Shown in pieces: positions 45,665-56,889 of a stretch of 64,000 bases of DNA; position 1 is the first letter of the stretch; every line of letters starts with the position of its first letter. The notes beneath the pieces are model-generated. The model was given only the letters and a program-made list of their open reading frames with translations. It was not told the origin of the DNA and did not search any database. A program made the position numbers and the translations under genes. The stretch is from Dimorphilus gyrociliatus (Eukaryota > Annelida > Polychaeta > Dinophilidae). The DNA lies in assembly GCA_904063045.1 (NCBI GenBank), contig CAJFCJ010000004.1, forward strand, positions 308,195-372,194, given 5' to 3'.

Positions 45665-46118
45665 TGTTAAGAGAGTGATTTACGTTCAAAGTGCGCAAAG
45701 ACAAACTGTAAAAAAATATTTAAATTGTTAACATTGAAATATCAAATCATATTTTATTACTAAAATACCAGAAAAAAATTTCAATTCAATTCTTCGAAGC
45801 AAATCGGTAATCTACTAATGGCGTAATATATCAGTCAAGTGTCCTCGCTGAATGTGAAGGACTATTTCGCTCACATAGTAAAGTAAAACTGGTAAACTGA
45901 ACGCAGGATAATAGCGGGCAAAATTCGAAAATTATTTGCCCGCTAAAATAGCTGGTACAATAACTCAGATTATTTTATTTGTTCAAAACGAAAAAAAACT
46001 TTATAAATTTATAAATATATAATATATACATACAGTTAATTAAATGAGTTCGTATCGAAAGTATAGTTTACTCAGCTGAGAATAGATACTATAAAGTTAG
46101 ACAACGTACTACAACGTA
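45665..46118. other. Spacer GCDH/INO80E
   Basis: About 450 bases between two minus-strand genes: GCDH upstream sequence on the left and the INO80E 3' UTR on the right. A repeated GCCCGCTA/TAGCGGGC inverted pair lies near 45910-45945. No coding signal. Confidence 0.5.
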
Positions 46119-46784
46119 CTATTTGTTGAATTCGTCTATTACCAAATCTTCGTCATTATTACTACTTGCTGTTGCTTCATCGTCGTCATCGTCCTGGCTA
46201 AAAATATCATCTGGAATATATTCTAAAAGAGTTAGTTTATCGTCATTGCTTTTGCTATTTAATTTTTCTTCCACGTGCCGCTTCACAGCTTCGCTAACAC
46301 CTTTTGTTGGAGATTTCGGTAGAGAGTTTCGTTTTACAGTAGGAACTGAATTACTAATGGTAGACGCAAGTAAACTTGTTGACGGATTTAATAAACTATT
46401 CGAACTGGAAATAGAACTCATCGAAGGTAAGGTAAATGTACTCTTTTTTGATGATTTCTCTTCATCCCTTTCATCTTCCGAGCTGTCCGTTTCGTTAGAA
46501 GAATCATCCGATACTTTTATAAAGTTTGATAATTGATCTAATATGAAAGCATTATCCCGTTCTATTTCTAATAATTCTGTTTCTGCATTTGTAAGAGATT
46601 GCTCAAAAAACACTTGTTCTTCTACCACATGCTTTAGTGTTTTTCTTAATTTCTTATATCGTCCTTTATATTCGTTTAACGATTTATTGGCATCTGACAA
46701 CTGAGAAGAATTTTTAGAAGTTTTTGGACGACCACGCTTTGCCGGTGCAGGTGTTATAGTGGATTGCGAAGCTCGCTTATTCAT
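46119..46784 (-). CDS. INO80E: INO80 complex subunit E
   Basis: Accessory subunit of the INO80 chromatin-remodelling complex. One exon, 221 codons (human 244). After a basic AT-hook-like stretch (PAKRGRPKTSKN) comes the family coiled coil YKGRYKKLRKTLKHVVEEQ, followed by FEQSLTNAETELLEIERDNA and FILDQLSNF. This aligns with the human block that starts YKKKYRNLKRKLKF. The extreme C-terminus NNDEDLVIDEFNK matches the DDLVIDIPE tail of INO80E. The Ser-rich middle is not conserved. TFPT/INO80F is a related alternative, but the C-terminal match decides for INO80E. Confidence 0.85.
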   Translation of the reverse strand: MNKRASQSTITPAPAKRGRPKTSKNSSQLSDANKSLNEYKGRYKKLRKTLKHVVEEQVFFEQSLTNAETELLEIERDNAFILDQLSNFIKVSDDSSNETDSSEDERDEEKSSKKSTFTLPSMSSISSSNSLLNPSTSLLASTISNSVPTVKRNSLPKSPTKGVSEAVKRHVEEKLNSKSNDDKLTLLEYIPDDIFSQDDDDDEATASSNNDEDLVIDEFNK

Positions 46785-47175
46785 ACTGCTTTATTTCGAC
46801 AAGGACCTGCATTAATTTATTGAGTGATAATAAGAGAATAGTTCGAAATGTATATAAAAATAGACGCTGAATACATGAAAGATGAAAAATGTATTTGATT
46901 TTGTTTGCAATAAAGAATTTATATACAAACCGAATAAACTCAGTAAAGCAGTTTAGATTATAAATAAATTCACGAGAACAGTATTATTTTGATCCGGATC
47001 CAAAACTCACAAACTACATCCGGCCGGACTATTTCGTCAACATTGGAAAATAAAGCGCGTTGAAGAGAGCAAGAAAAACTACTAATCTTCTTTATTTATT
47101 GGAATTACGAGTTAAGAAGTCCATTTAAGATATGAAAATTATCACAAAACAACAAAACTATATTGTTCAACATAA
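46785..47175. other. Spacer INO80E/glucosidase II beta-like
   Basis: About 390 bases of promoter and 3' UTR sequence, with a GC-richer patch near 47015-47035 (CATCCGGCCGGAC). No gene seen. Confidence 0.5.
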
Positions 47176-48849
47176 TTAACAGGCTGCAGGACTATTCATT
47201 AAAACTTTATACCGACATCTTTCACTTTCACTAACTTTTAGAACAGAATCTTTTAAGCCACACTCCCATTTTATCTAAAAAGTAGGCAAGTTGATATAAA
47301 AGAGCTAATTTTTAATTTGTAATTAACGTTATACCACTGTTGATCTTTCCAAATCAGGACAATTTTTCCCTTCCCCACCGGTCATAATAATACTAAAATC
47401 ATAAGGAGTTCTTGAAAGCCATTTGAATTGTGAACCTGCTGATACGCTATGAGAATTACTATTCGTTTGCTTAATTTCTCTGTATAAACGTAGAAAAGAA
47501 GAAATGTGCATTAAGTATAATTTCCTGTAATAAAATTATATTGCATAACACTCACTTGAACGGACAAATTGAATATTCATATTCATTTGACTTGAATGTA
47601 AAGCATTTTTTACTTAGTGGATAGAAAACATTTTGTGGCCCGTAGTCCTATGTTTTGTAAATGTATACATTAATAAAACATACATTCAGTTGTCAACAGA
47701 TAATTTACGAACCTCTCCTGAAGGCGCATCTTTTCCCTGTTTGACATATTTCATCCTAGTAGATGCAGCAAGAATTCGTATCTCTTCTTCTTGTTGCTTT
47801 TGATTTCGTAACTCTGTGCAAAGATCTACACAGGGCGTATGATAGACTTGTAATTTATTATAAACATCTGCAATGGAAATAGCCTATTTATATATAAGTA
47901 AAACCTTTTTATAAAAAAATAGACCATTCTTAGGATTTTTGATATCATTAAATCTCTGCCATTCATCAGACCCATCACAACAATCACAAATAGAATCGCC
48001 AACGGAGCCAGAGGGTACCCATTTCGCGGAACGTTTAGACATACTTAATTGAAAAGTGCAGTAGAACCTAAAATACCAGAACTATGTTAGATATGCCAAC
48101 TATCGGATAAGGTCATGAGAAGATACTGAGAAATCTTATTTCTCTAAATAAAATACTTATTTTCTATTCGAATTGAAATATTAGATTTTTATTGCCCTGA
48201 TTTTTACCTTGAATTAGGACAAGCAGATGTTCCAGGCTCGTCACTTTGGTCTGGACAGTCGCAATAATCATCATTAACGTTTTTAAAAGGAATTTTAACC
48301 TGTAAATTATGAAGTTCATAAATTAGTATATATATATATATACTGTATATGTAAAAAAAAGGAAAGTACATTAGATGAAATACATTTGAACATGTTATTC
48401 TCATCAGGCCTATATTGGTGGATATCATCTTTATGGACACCAACAACTTTAAACATTTCTCTATTTGCTTTTTCATTACGCTCTGCAGGTATATTATTAG
48501 ATTGTGGTTTATTAGTAATTGCAAAGTCATTTTTTAACATATTCTGTAATTTTTCTTGCTCTTTTCTGATAGTATCCATTTTTGACTTTAATCTCTCCTT
48601 CCAACGATTAAGGTCACTTTGATCTTCAATATTGATTTTTGGTTCTGAACAATTATTAGAGGAGCACGGTTGTTTTTCTAACAAATCTTTCCTTTTATAT
48701 AAGATATTATTTGCAGGTGAAGTTTGCATCAATTCCATCGACAACAATTGAAACGTAAGATAAACTGAGCCGGCAATAAGAGTGAATACGATAAGATTCT
48801 TCAAGCGCCTTCCCCTAAAAACTCTTGCACGTAGATGTAAAGATAGCAT
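47176..48849 (-). CDS. Membrane-anchored glucosidase II beta-like protein (PRKCSH-like)
   Basis: Relative of the glucosidase II regulatory subunit, which brings the catalytic subunit to N-glycans through a mannose-6-phosphate-receptor-homology (MRH) domain. Exon 1 (48849-48370) encodes a basic start and a helix (NLIVFTLIAGSVYLTFQLLS), which suggests a type II anchor rather than a cleaved signal. Two LDLa-like modules follow: IPFKNVNDDYCDCPDQSDEP and GDSICDCCDGSDEW. The C-terminal MRH domain reads YEYSICPFKEIKQTNS, FKWLSRTPYDFSIIMTGGEG, CPDLERSTV, IKWECG and RCRYKVLMNSPAAC. It stops there, with no HDEL/KDEL. The long acidic linker and EF-hand region of PRKCSH are missing. It is therefore probably a Golgi or ER-membrane paralogue rather than the lumenal subunit itself; localisation is inference. 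Confidence 0.82.
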
Positions 48850-49154
48850 ATTTTATTAAAAGCTCATATAAAATGAAAATCAAGTAAAATGCTTCATTAT
48901 CGTTCAGCGCAATAATTTTTCAACATAGTAGATGGCGCTTTCGTGAAACCTAACCCCAACTTTATTTTGAATAAGAAAGTCAACTATTTTTCAATATCAA
49001 CTTTATATTTGCATGTACTATAATAATAACCATATATATACTTAAGCGTTAAGCAAGGTCAAAAATCCATTTTACGCATACTAAGCTGCTACCTAGTGTA
49101 TCAAGTTGAAAAAAAAGAAAGACATAAGCAGGAAATATTACAATGAAGGTACAA
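48850..49154. promoter_or_regulatory. Upstream region of the glucosidase II beta-like gene
   Basis: 305 bases. AGATGGCGC at 48930-48938 (YY1-like) lies 81 bases before the start codon. The right part is the 3' UTR of the FRRS1-like gene. Confidence 0.45.
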
Positions 49155-51188
49155 TCAATTCTTTCCGATAGCCACCATTATAATTATACCAATACTTATA
49201 CAAGCAGGATGCAAAGCAGCATATAAAGTTTGTCTCGTTTTTCTTCTCTGTAAATTAATACGTAATATTTGTATTTTATTTCGAAATTCTAATTTATTCA
49301 CTTACATTATCCGATTTTGATTTGGGAGTATCTTCATTATCGGAGTTTGAATCTTGATCATCGTCTTTTCCAGAATATTTCTCTTTCTCTTCTCCTTTGA
49401 GTTGTTTTTCCTCATCTTTTTCGCTGCCTAACTTTTTCATTCCAGTTTCTTCATCTGAATTACAAGCGTAATATTTTAGGTAACAGATGTAAATATGTAA
49501 GCAATTATCAAACCATCTTTGCCATCGTCATCCTCCTCTTCACAACCCAAGAGTTCCAAAATGATTCCAAATAAAATAAGTAGGATAAGGAGGGAGAGGA
49601 TCCACCACAGCATAGTTCTCCTTACATTAGCTGCCGGCATCCGAGTACCAATCATGACATTCACAACTATAAATAGGAATATGGAAGGAAATATATCAGA
49701 ACATCGTTAATATCTTTGTGAAATAGAAAAGTATGAATATTTACATCCAAGAATTCCCGCAGACATGCCCCCAAGTCGGTGAAGCCAATTGAATATCGGT
49801 CTTAGTGAACTACTTTCGTCTGGTTTAATTATTCCCATAATCGGCTGTTTAGAAGAATAAAGAAGTGATAATGGAAATAAGTGTCAATAATAATAGTTAC
49901 ATTCAAAACAGCTAGGGCGATGGTTACTACTCCAAGAATTGGATGCAATTTCATCGGCATAGTATCATACTAAAATTATTAAAATTATTAAACATGTTAC
50001 ATCATATTGTGCTAGATAAATTACTGTAATAAATCCTCCAGCATGAACAAAAATGAGAACAGCGCCAATAATTGTTAAAATAGCTGCAGATCCCATACAA
50101 AACCAATGAATCTGGAAAAAAAAATGTTTTTTTATAGACAAGGTGGCAAGTTTAAGGCATTACACTTACGAAAAACCAAGTTTCACCGGGTGTCTTTTCA
50201 CTTCGAAAGAAAGTTCTATAATATCTAGCTGTAATTGCTCCAATTGGAACTAAGATCATCCATGCCATAACCATAAGGATACCGTGAGCTTTTACCATTC
50301 CACTAGCTCTCACCTTTGAACCAATAACATTGACTAGTTTCGTAAATGGAATTTGGGATTTTAGTATTCCAACTTTTCTATGTTTTTCAATTGTATCCTT
50401 TTTAACACTTCCTTGGGCAACCAATAAGTAATATTTTTTCTTTTTAGTTAAATCATAAATTTTAGAATTATTATAAACTTGGTTGCGGCTAAAGGTGCAA
50501 GATAATTCATCGGATTCGGCTTTTCCAGTTATGTTTGTGATTCCGGAGAGTTCTAATTTTTCAATTTTTCCAACGTCAATATTACGGTACAATTGAACTT
50601 CGACAAGGCCATTTTCAGACTTTTGACAAGCAATTACCGAATCCTGTCCCTGTAAAGTAACAAATTATAAGCAGATGTAATTGAGATTTTCGAATAGGCC
50701 AGCTGGTCATTAAGTAGTTTTCCTAATCAATTTAAAAAACAAGAGGGCGTATGCATTAAAAATTATGTACGGAAAACATCATATATACATATATATATGT
50801 ACATTCTAATATGGTGTCGTTTTCTTCTTTGTCTTTAAGTAAGGATTTTATACATCGATTAAATAAACTAAGCGCTAAAGCAATGCGGCAAACCGTACCA
50901 TTTTCTTATCTGTCGAAAATCCAATGGCTACATAGTCATCCTTTTTCGTATACATTTCAAACTGAATCTGATCGCCGCTTGTTTTCCAAGATATGGCGAC
51001 TTCACAATTATCTTTGCAATCGGATGGATCTCGATAACATGATATTTTTCTTCCGCAGTCATCATAGTTGATACTTGAAGCCTATGTAAAGATTTATTTA
51101 TTCAAATATATAGAGCGATCTTAAAGGTCAATAGTTTTCTTACCGATCCGATGAAGATTGTCAAAAAGAGGCAAGATATGAGCATCAT
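49155..51188 (-). CDS. Ferric-chelate reductase 1-like (DOMON + cytochrome b561)
   Basis: Membrane electron-transfer protein of the FRRS1/SDR2 type. It starts MMLISCLFLTIFIGS, a signal peptide. The DOMON domain has CYRDPSDCKDNCEVAISWKT and KDDYVAIGFSTDKKM, then GQDSVIACQKSENGLVEVQL. The cytochrome b561 core shows four haem histidines: KAHGILMVMAWM, IHWFCMGSAAIL…FVHAGG, MKLHPILGVVTIA and WLHRLGGMSAGIL. A reeler domain, present N-terminal to DOMON in vertebrate FRRS1, is absent. The cytosolic tail is strongly acidic and charged (CEEEDDDGKDG, DEETGMKKLGSEKDEEKQLK). It ends in an extra hydrophobic stretch, ACISIGIIIMVAIGKN. Substrate specificity is not shown by the sequence. Confidence 0.85.
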
Positions 51189-51637
51189 AATTCTTTTTAA
51201 AGTATCAAAAAGGTATAATTATGCTCAGCGTATATTTTTCTCTTCTTATAAGATGGATAAATTTACAATTGAATTTTGCTCTTTGTGCATAAAATAACCG
51301 TTTTACCAGAAGAGCTACTACAGGGGCATTATTCAGCGGTCTGCTACATAAAAATAACGCATAGATTGCGATTATAGTGACATCTGGAGCCCGAATTACC
51401 AATGTTTCTCAACCCATAATTCATTTGGTTTTTGCGTTTGTTTCTTTAATTAAAAGGCAATTTACTACAAGTTCGGTTGTGTTTTTTTTGTATATTAAAT
51501 ACGAACATAATGCAGCTGATAGCTTTATTAATAGTTTGTAAATTATTAAGAGCTCAACAGCACACTGTACATTTAGAATTTCAGCTATTTCCTTCGTCAA
51601 AGACAAAAAATTATCAGTGTTCTAGTGTTGACTCTAT

Positions 51638-52227
51638 TTATTTTGCGGCCCATTCTCTTTTTTCTTGAAATTCCCTTTCAACTTCTTCAACGAACGGAGT
51701 TAGATACTTGACGTCTGTTTCAAAGGTGGTCCATTCTGCCTTAGGAAGAGTTTCTTTTTTCAGGGACAAATGAAGCGCTCTAGTTATCCTAAACATTCTC
51801 TCATCATACAAATTGTCGGGAAGTCGGCGAATTGCTTCCGTAACAACTTCAGTTTCCCTCAAGGTATCATCGGTCAACAAACCTATGAGTGTTTTTAGTT
51901 ATGAAATTAATTTATAGTTCTCCATAAAAATGGCTAATTTCTTACCAAGCTGAGGGTAGTAGGCTCGGTTGAAGAGAAATTTACTTAATGTTTGCCGAAG
52001 TCCAGAAGCTGTAGGAAGTAATTATGAACGCTTTTTGGCAATGTCACATTTAAAAAAACTTAGCCTATACTGTTTTTGTAATTTTCTGACAACGTTGGCA
52101 GAAAAAATTAAAGAAAAGACAAGATATCGCTAGTTTTATATGATCCAAATAATTTTTATATATAATCTACTTAGTGATCGTAGTAATAACATCTAAACTT
52201 ACAGGCAACTTGTCTTGCTGCAGCCAT
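51638..52227 (-). CDS. UQCRB: Cytochrome b-c1 complex subunit 7 (UQCRB)
   Basis: Nuclear-encoded, matrix-side subunit of respiratory complex III. Three exons: a short first one (MAAARQVA), a second (SGLRQTLSKFLFNRAYYPQL) and 51880-51638. The conserved body is TEAIRRLPDNLYDERMFRIT, HLSLKKETLPKAEWTTFETD and the C-terminus KREWAAK. About 110 codons, as in other animals. The start codon lies in AAGATGGCTGC, a YY1-type context common in mitochondrial gene promoters. It is head-to-head with the AtuA gene (142 bases between starts). Confidence 0.95.
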
Positions 52228-52369
52228 CTTAACGATATATAACCTTGACAGTGGGTTATTTTTGTCAGGTAAGCTTTCCAATTCTAAAACGGTAGCCATA
52301 CTTTCGGCGCGGATACATTAACCATATTATGTTGTAAGTCAGCGCTAAAGTTCAATAATTCGGCTAAAT

Positions 52370-55300
52370 ATGTTAACCTTAGCTCATCAAGTTTTAAGAA
52401 CAAAAAGTCAGAAATGCATTCCTATTATTTGTGGTTATAAGCACTATTCGTCAAATGGACGATTCAATAAAGAATTGGGAGGTGACACAGTTCGAATCGG
52501 CTGTGCCAGCGGATTCTGGGGTGATACAGCCACATCAGGTTCAAAACTGGATAAACATAACTATGTCATGACTGAACTAATTAGCTACTTTTTTATTAGC
52601 TCGGCAATTGGTACAAAAGGGACAAATCAATTATTTAGTTTTTGATTATCTATCGGAAATTACAATGTCACTTTTAACAGCGGCAAAAAAAAAGGACAGT
52701 GTGAGTTAATTTGAACAATAGAGAAACCTTTTTTATTAGTAGTATGTAAAAAAGGAAATGTTTTTGAGTAGTTATGATCTTATATTCTTGGCACACTTCA
52801 ATCAAAATCAGCTTCCGTGCAGAAACAATTAGAACACAAGCCCGGTGCGAGAAAGTTATAAGTCTTGTAAAACATCTTCTAAAGGATCATCCAGAGTAGG
52901 TGTTGATACTGATGGAGGTCCAGAATCTGGTTTGGCGGGATGTCTTTTTATAAACATATCCCAACTTATCACTGTTTCAGGATGTCTCTTTAAGAAACAT
53001 ATAGCGTCTTGTACAAACTGTGCAGGATCTTCTGGTGTATAATGTAAAATTCCTGAAGTTATCGCTTCTAACAAAGGAATTATTTCTTTTTCTGACATAT
53101 AGTTTTTACATTGTTCCTTTATAGCCTCCATGGTGTAATTTTTCGATCGTCTGCTTTTATTTCCCCGTTGCTAAGTTACTCTGGCGGGAATTACAGTCAT
53201 TCAAAATACGCTATGGCTATTATCGAACTTCATAGCCCTAATGATATGACTGATTTTTAATTATATTATTATATTTCAGAAATTTGGCTATGCCCCCGAT
53301 TTTGTACATTTTGCAGTTGGCCCATTACTTAAAGATATTAAGAATTCTGGTAAGATATTAATTATCAAAACATTTTTAAAAAAAAAAAAAAAATAACAAA
53401 AGCTAGTAAATACTAATGAAATGATCTTTTTTTCTTATATAAAAGGTATAAAAGTCATAAGCAATGCCGGTGGGGTAAATCCTCATTCATGTGCGAATGC
53501 TTTGGAAGAGATAGCAAAGAAAAATGGAATAAATTTAAATGTTGCTGTAATAACTGGTGATGATTTAATGTCCAAGGTAGAAAATCATTATTTAAATTAG
53601 TCTATTTTGTCTTGCCCTAGATATTTAACATTGTTCCTTATTAATATAGACAGATGAATTATCAAAAGAAAATATTACAGATATGAATGATAGTTTAGCA
53701 TTACCGAAAAGTCTAACCAGCATGAACGCATATTTTGGGTAAAGATTCAATATATTTACACAGTGATTAGCCTTTAATGAAATCGAATTTAAATACTTTC
53801 TTTAGAGCATTTCCGATTGCCAGAGCTCTTGACAAAGGTGCTGATGTAGTTATCACTGGAAGATGCGTCGATAGCGCTCTTGCATTGGGTCCTCTAGTTC
53901 ACGAGGTAGTTTTTCTTTTGAAAATTATACATAACTTGTAAATAAAATGTATATTTTCTTTATTTTATCAGTATAAATGGAATCCAGCCGATTTAGATAA
54001 ATTGGCAATGGGTAGTTTGGCTGGACATCTTATCGAATGCGGTGCTCAATCCACAGGAGGAATATTTACCGATTGGCAACAAGTTGAAGATTGGTGATAT
54101 ATCTTAAAATCTTCTTTACGATAACAACTAATTCCAGTTATTAACATTAGGCATAACATTGGATTTCCAATTGTCGAATGTTCACAAGATGGACCTTTTG
54201 TTCTCTTAAAACCAGATAAAACTGGAGGATTAGTTAGTCGTGGTACAGCATCTGAACAATTGGTATATGAAATTGGAGATCCCCAGAACTATATACTTCC
54301 TGATGTAGTATGTGATTTTAGTCAAGTTAAAATTCAAGAAATTAAAGGATCGGAGAATGAAGCCGTACTCGTCCAAGGAGCTATCGGTAAACGGGCACCT
54401 GATTCTTATAAAGTAAGTTAGGACGTAAAATTTATTTAGTTGGCGATTAAATCTAATCTAATCTTGTAGGTTTGTGCTACCTATATGGATGGTTATAAGG
54501 CTACCGCTGTTTGTTGTCTAGGTGGAAAAAATTCAGCTGAAAAAGGTAGAAAAACGGCAAATGCAATTTTAAACAGGTCAATTATTTATCAATATTCTTG
54601 TAATCGTGTTTTATGTTTTGAAATCTAAACAAATGTTTACTTTATATAGAGTTCGTAATATATTTAAGAGCTTAAAATTGGAAGACTTTAGGAGAACACA
54701 TGTTCAAATTCTAGGAAATGAAGATACTTACGGCGAACACGCTAATTCGTCTTTGGTATAATTTAGATTAATAAAATAGGTTATTGGTTTAAACTTGAAA
54801 AAGATAAAATACTTTTAGAACTTACGAGAAGGAGTTGTCTGGATGAGTGTTCACCACAATCAAAAGATGGCGCTGGAGATATTCTCTCGAGAGATAGCTG
54901 CAGCTGGAACTGGAATGGGTAATTATTTTTGACACAAGGACTACTCTATTACCGAATTGTACTAATTCCTATACAAAACTTTTAGCTCCTGGGCTAACAG
55001 CAATCGTAGGAGGAAGGCCTAAAGTGTAAAATAGTCTATTCAGTATTGTTTAATTTTTTCCAACACTGATGATTTGCAGATCACCACTTCTCAGATTATT
55101 TTCCTTTCTCTATCCCAAGGACAAATTTAATGTAAACCTATGATAATCTTTTTTATGAACTATGCGCTAAAGTTTAACTGATTAGGTATCAGTCGGCTGT
55201 AATTCATCTACTGAGGCGTTCGAAAATCCTCAACCTGTTGGTGAAACTTTTAAACAAGAACGACCATCTACAGAAATTAAAAATGAAAAGGTCTCTTTGA

Positions 55301-56023
55301 CAACCGGCAATTCTTCTTACAGTCTTGATGAATTAGCTTTCGCCAGAAGCGGGGACAAGGGAAACCATTGTAACATAGGTTTATATAAACTGATTTCTTT
55401 GAAATCACTTGTGAGACTATCATAAGAATGTTGATCTGTCTTGCAGGTATTGTGGCAAGAAAAGACGAATATTACGAGTATTTGAAGGACCAACTAACTG
55501 AAGAGGCCATTGGTAAATACTTCAGTCATGTCTTTGAAGACAGAAATTGGGAGGGTAAAGTCGTAAGGTACGAAGTAAAAACAACGCACAAAATGCTTCA
55601 TTTCAATGCAAAATTGAAGAGTTGCAGAGGAAATTTTATTATACCCTAAACCATAACACTAGTTCTACACTACAAGGGGCGTAGCAGTTGATTTGCAGCC
55701 TATGTATAATCTAACAATCAACTGATATACACCTACCTAACTTTTTTTGAAAATACCAATTACAACTCTTTAAATGTCTTTTTTTAGGTATGAACTACCT
55801 GGAATAAAAGCATTGAATTTTCTTTTGAAGAATAGCTTAGGTGGCGGTGGTATAGCCTCTTTAAGAAGCGATCCTCAGGTAGGCCAATATAATAATTTAC
55901 AGTTCTTTACAACCAGGTTCATTGAAGATTATATTTAATATCTTTCCTTACGGATAAAAGGGTAAAGCCTTCGCTCAAATGCTACTGGATTATCGATTGA
56001 CCAATATGCCAAATATTAAATGA
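52370..56023 (+). CDS. AtuA-family (DUF1446) protein, probable acyl-CoA/terpenoid catabolic enzyme
   Basis: Homologue of the acyclic terpene utilisation protein AtuA, found in bacteria, fungi, plants and many invertebrates; the animal function is not established. About 14 exons: 52370-52538, 52600-52700, then from 53280 on, to the stop at 56021-56023. N-terminal domain: [72 protein letters not shown] and [20 protein letters not shown]. The C-terminal ferredoxin-like domain has [20 protein letters not shown] and [20 protein letters not shown]. The start [20 protein letters not shown] is basic and could be a mitochondrial presequence. Both Pfam halves are present in one chain, as in eukaryotic members. 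Intron 2 (579 bases) hosts an antisense gene. Confidence 0.88.
52856..53131 (-). CDS. Small DD-domain (RIIa/DPY30-like) protein nested in an AtuA intron
   Basis: Intronless frame of 91 codons on the strand opposite its host, wholly inside AtuA intron 2 (52701-53279). Residues 12-40 ([20 protein letters not shown] then YTPEDPAQF) resemble the dimerisation/docking helices at the N-terminus of adenylate kinase 5 and other axonemal proteins (pattern E-I-P-x-L-[LF]-E-x-[IL], then P-E-D-P). WDMFIKRHP follows, as in AK5. The C-terminus is Pro/Ser-rich and acidic ([13 protein letters not shown]). No kinase domain follows, so this is a stand-alone DD protein, possibly ciliary. An AGCAAC half-site lies 36 bases upstream. 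Codons look normal and the homology argues against a chance frame. Confidence 0.72.
   Translation of the reverse strand: MEAIKEQCKNYMSEKEIIPLLEAITSGILHYTPEDPAQFVQDAICFLKRHPETVISWDMFIKRHPAKPDSGPPSVSTPTLDDPLEDVLQDL
53167..53172 (-). promoter_or_regulatory. RFX half-site-like sequence upstream of the nested gene
   Basis: On the minus strand AGTAACTTAGCAACGG includes AGCAAC, an X-box right half, 36-41 bases before the start of the DD-domain gene. It is a single short match. Confidence 0.25.
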
Positions 56024-56889
56024 AATACTCTGTCTAGAAACAAATAAAAAGAGAGGTGGACAGAGAATGAGACGGATGATAAAAGTAATGAAATATTGAA
56101 TTTAGAAGAAGAATCATTAAGATTTTATAAATAATAATAAAAAAAATTATCAAAATAAGCAAATTTTTTTCTTGATTAGTCTCTTTAATTTAGTTAATTT
56201 AATAATAAAACTTGATTTTTTTTCCCTCAAAATGGCAAAATAATAATACAAATTCCCTTTCTATACAATTGAATTTCATTGTCTGAAAATTAATCCTTGT
56301 TTTCTAGCGATCTTTTAAGTTTTTTTTTCCCGATCATACCATGTATTATCTATTTCAAGTAAAATCGTACGATTTCTAGTAATAGAATACCTAAAGTTAT
56401 TTAGAAAAGGTTTTGAAGAGCATTTAATTTTGGAAGAATATTGGTTCAAAGTGTTTTCTTTTATCTTTTGAAACTTTATCTTTTTTTCTCTTAATCTACC
56501 TTGATACGATCAATGTAAACGTTATGAATTTCACTATTCAATAAACACAATATAAAGATTGCATATTACACTTTTCTATGTAGTAATTATAAACGAATGG
56601 TACGTCTTCTTAAGAATTATATTCCTTAAATCGCTTACAATAGATGTTTTACATGCGATAAGAATTCTTATATTAATAGTCTGATAAAAGTTTTAATTAA
56701 TATTGACTACGCATTTCAGAATTATGCAGTTTTTGTATCACAATGAAAACAATTATAAGACAATTTAGTTTAAAGAATTAATATAGAGCTATAGACATCA
56801 AATTCTTTTTTTATAAAAAAAAAAAAAGAGGCAAGCGCCACCTATACCTAATCATTTTAGTTTCCGCATTTAGTATTTGATAAGGAGAC
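56024..56889. other. AT-rich spacer AtuA/Rh
   Basis: About 865 bases with several AATAAA signals near 56130-56150 and 56200. The 50 bases before the Rh start contain AGGCAAGCGCCACC, less AT-rich than the surroundings. No gene seen. Confidence 0.5.

Noticed and set aside
45905-45945. Inverted pair GCGGGCAAAATT…AATTATTTGCCCGC as a possible structured RNA or mobile-element terminus
   Set aside because: A single short hairpin with a small loop, no second copy and no associated gene; not enough to call.
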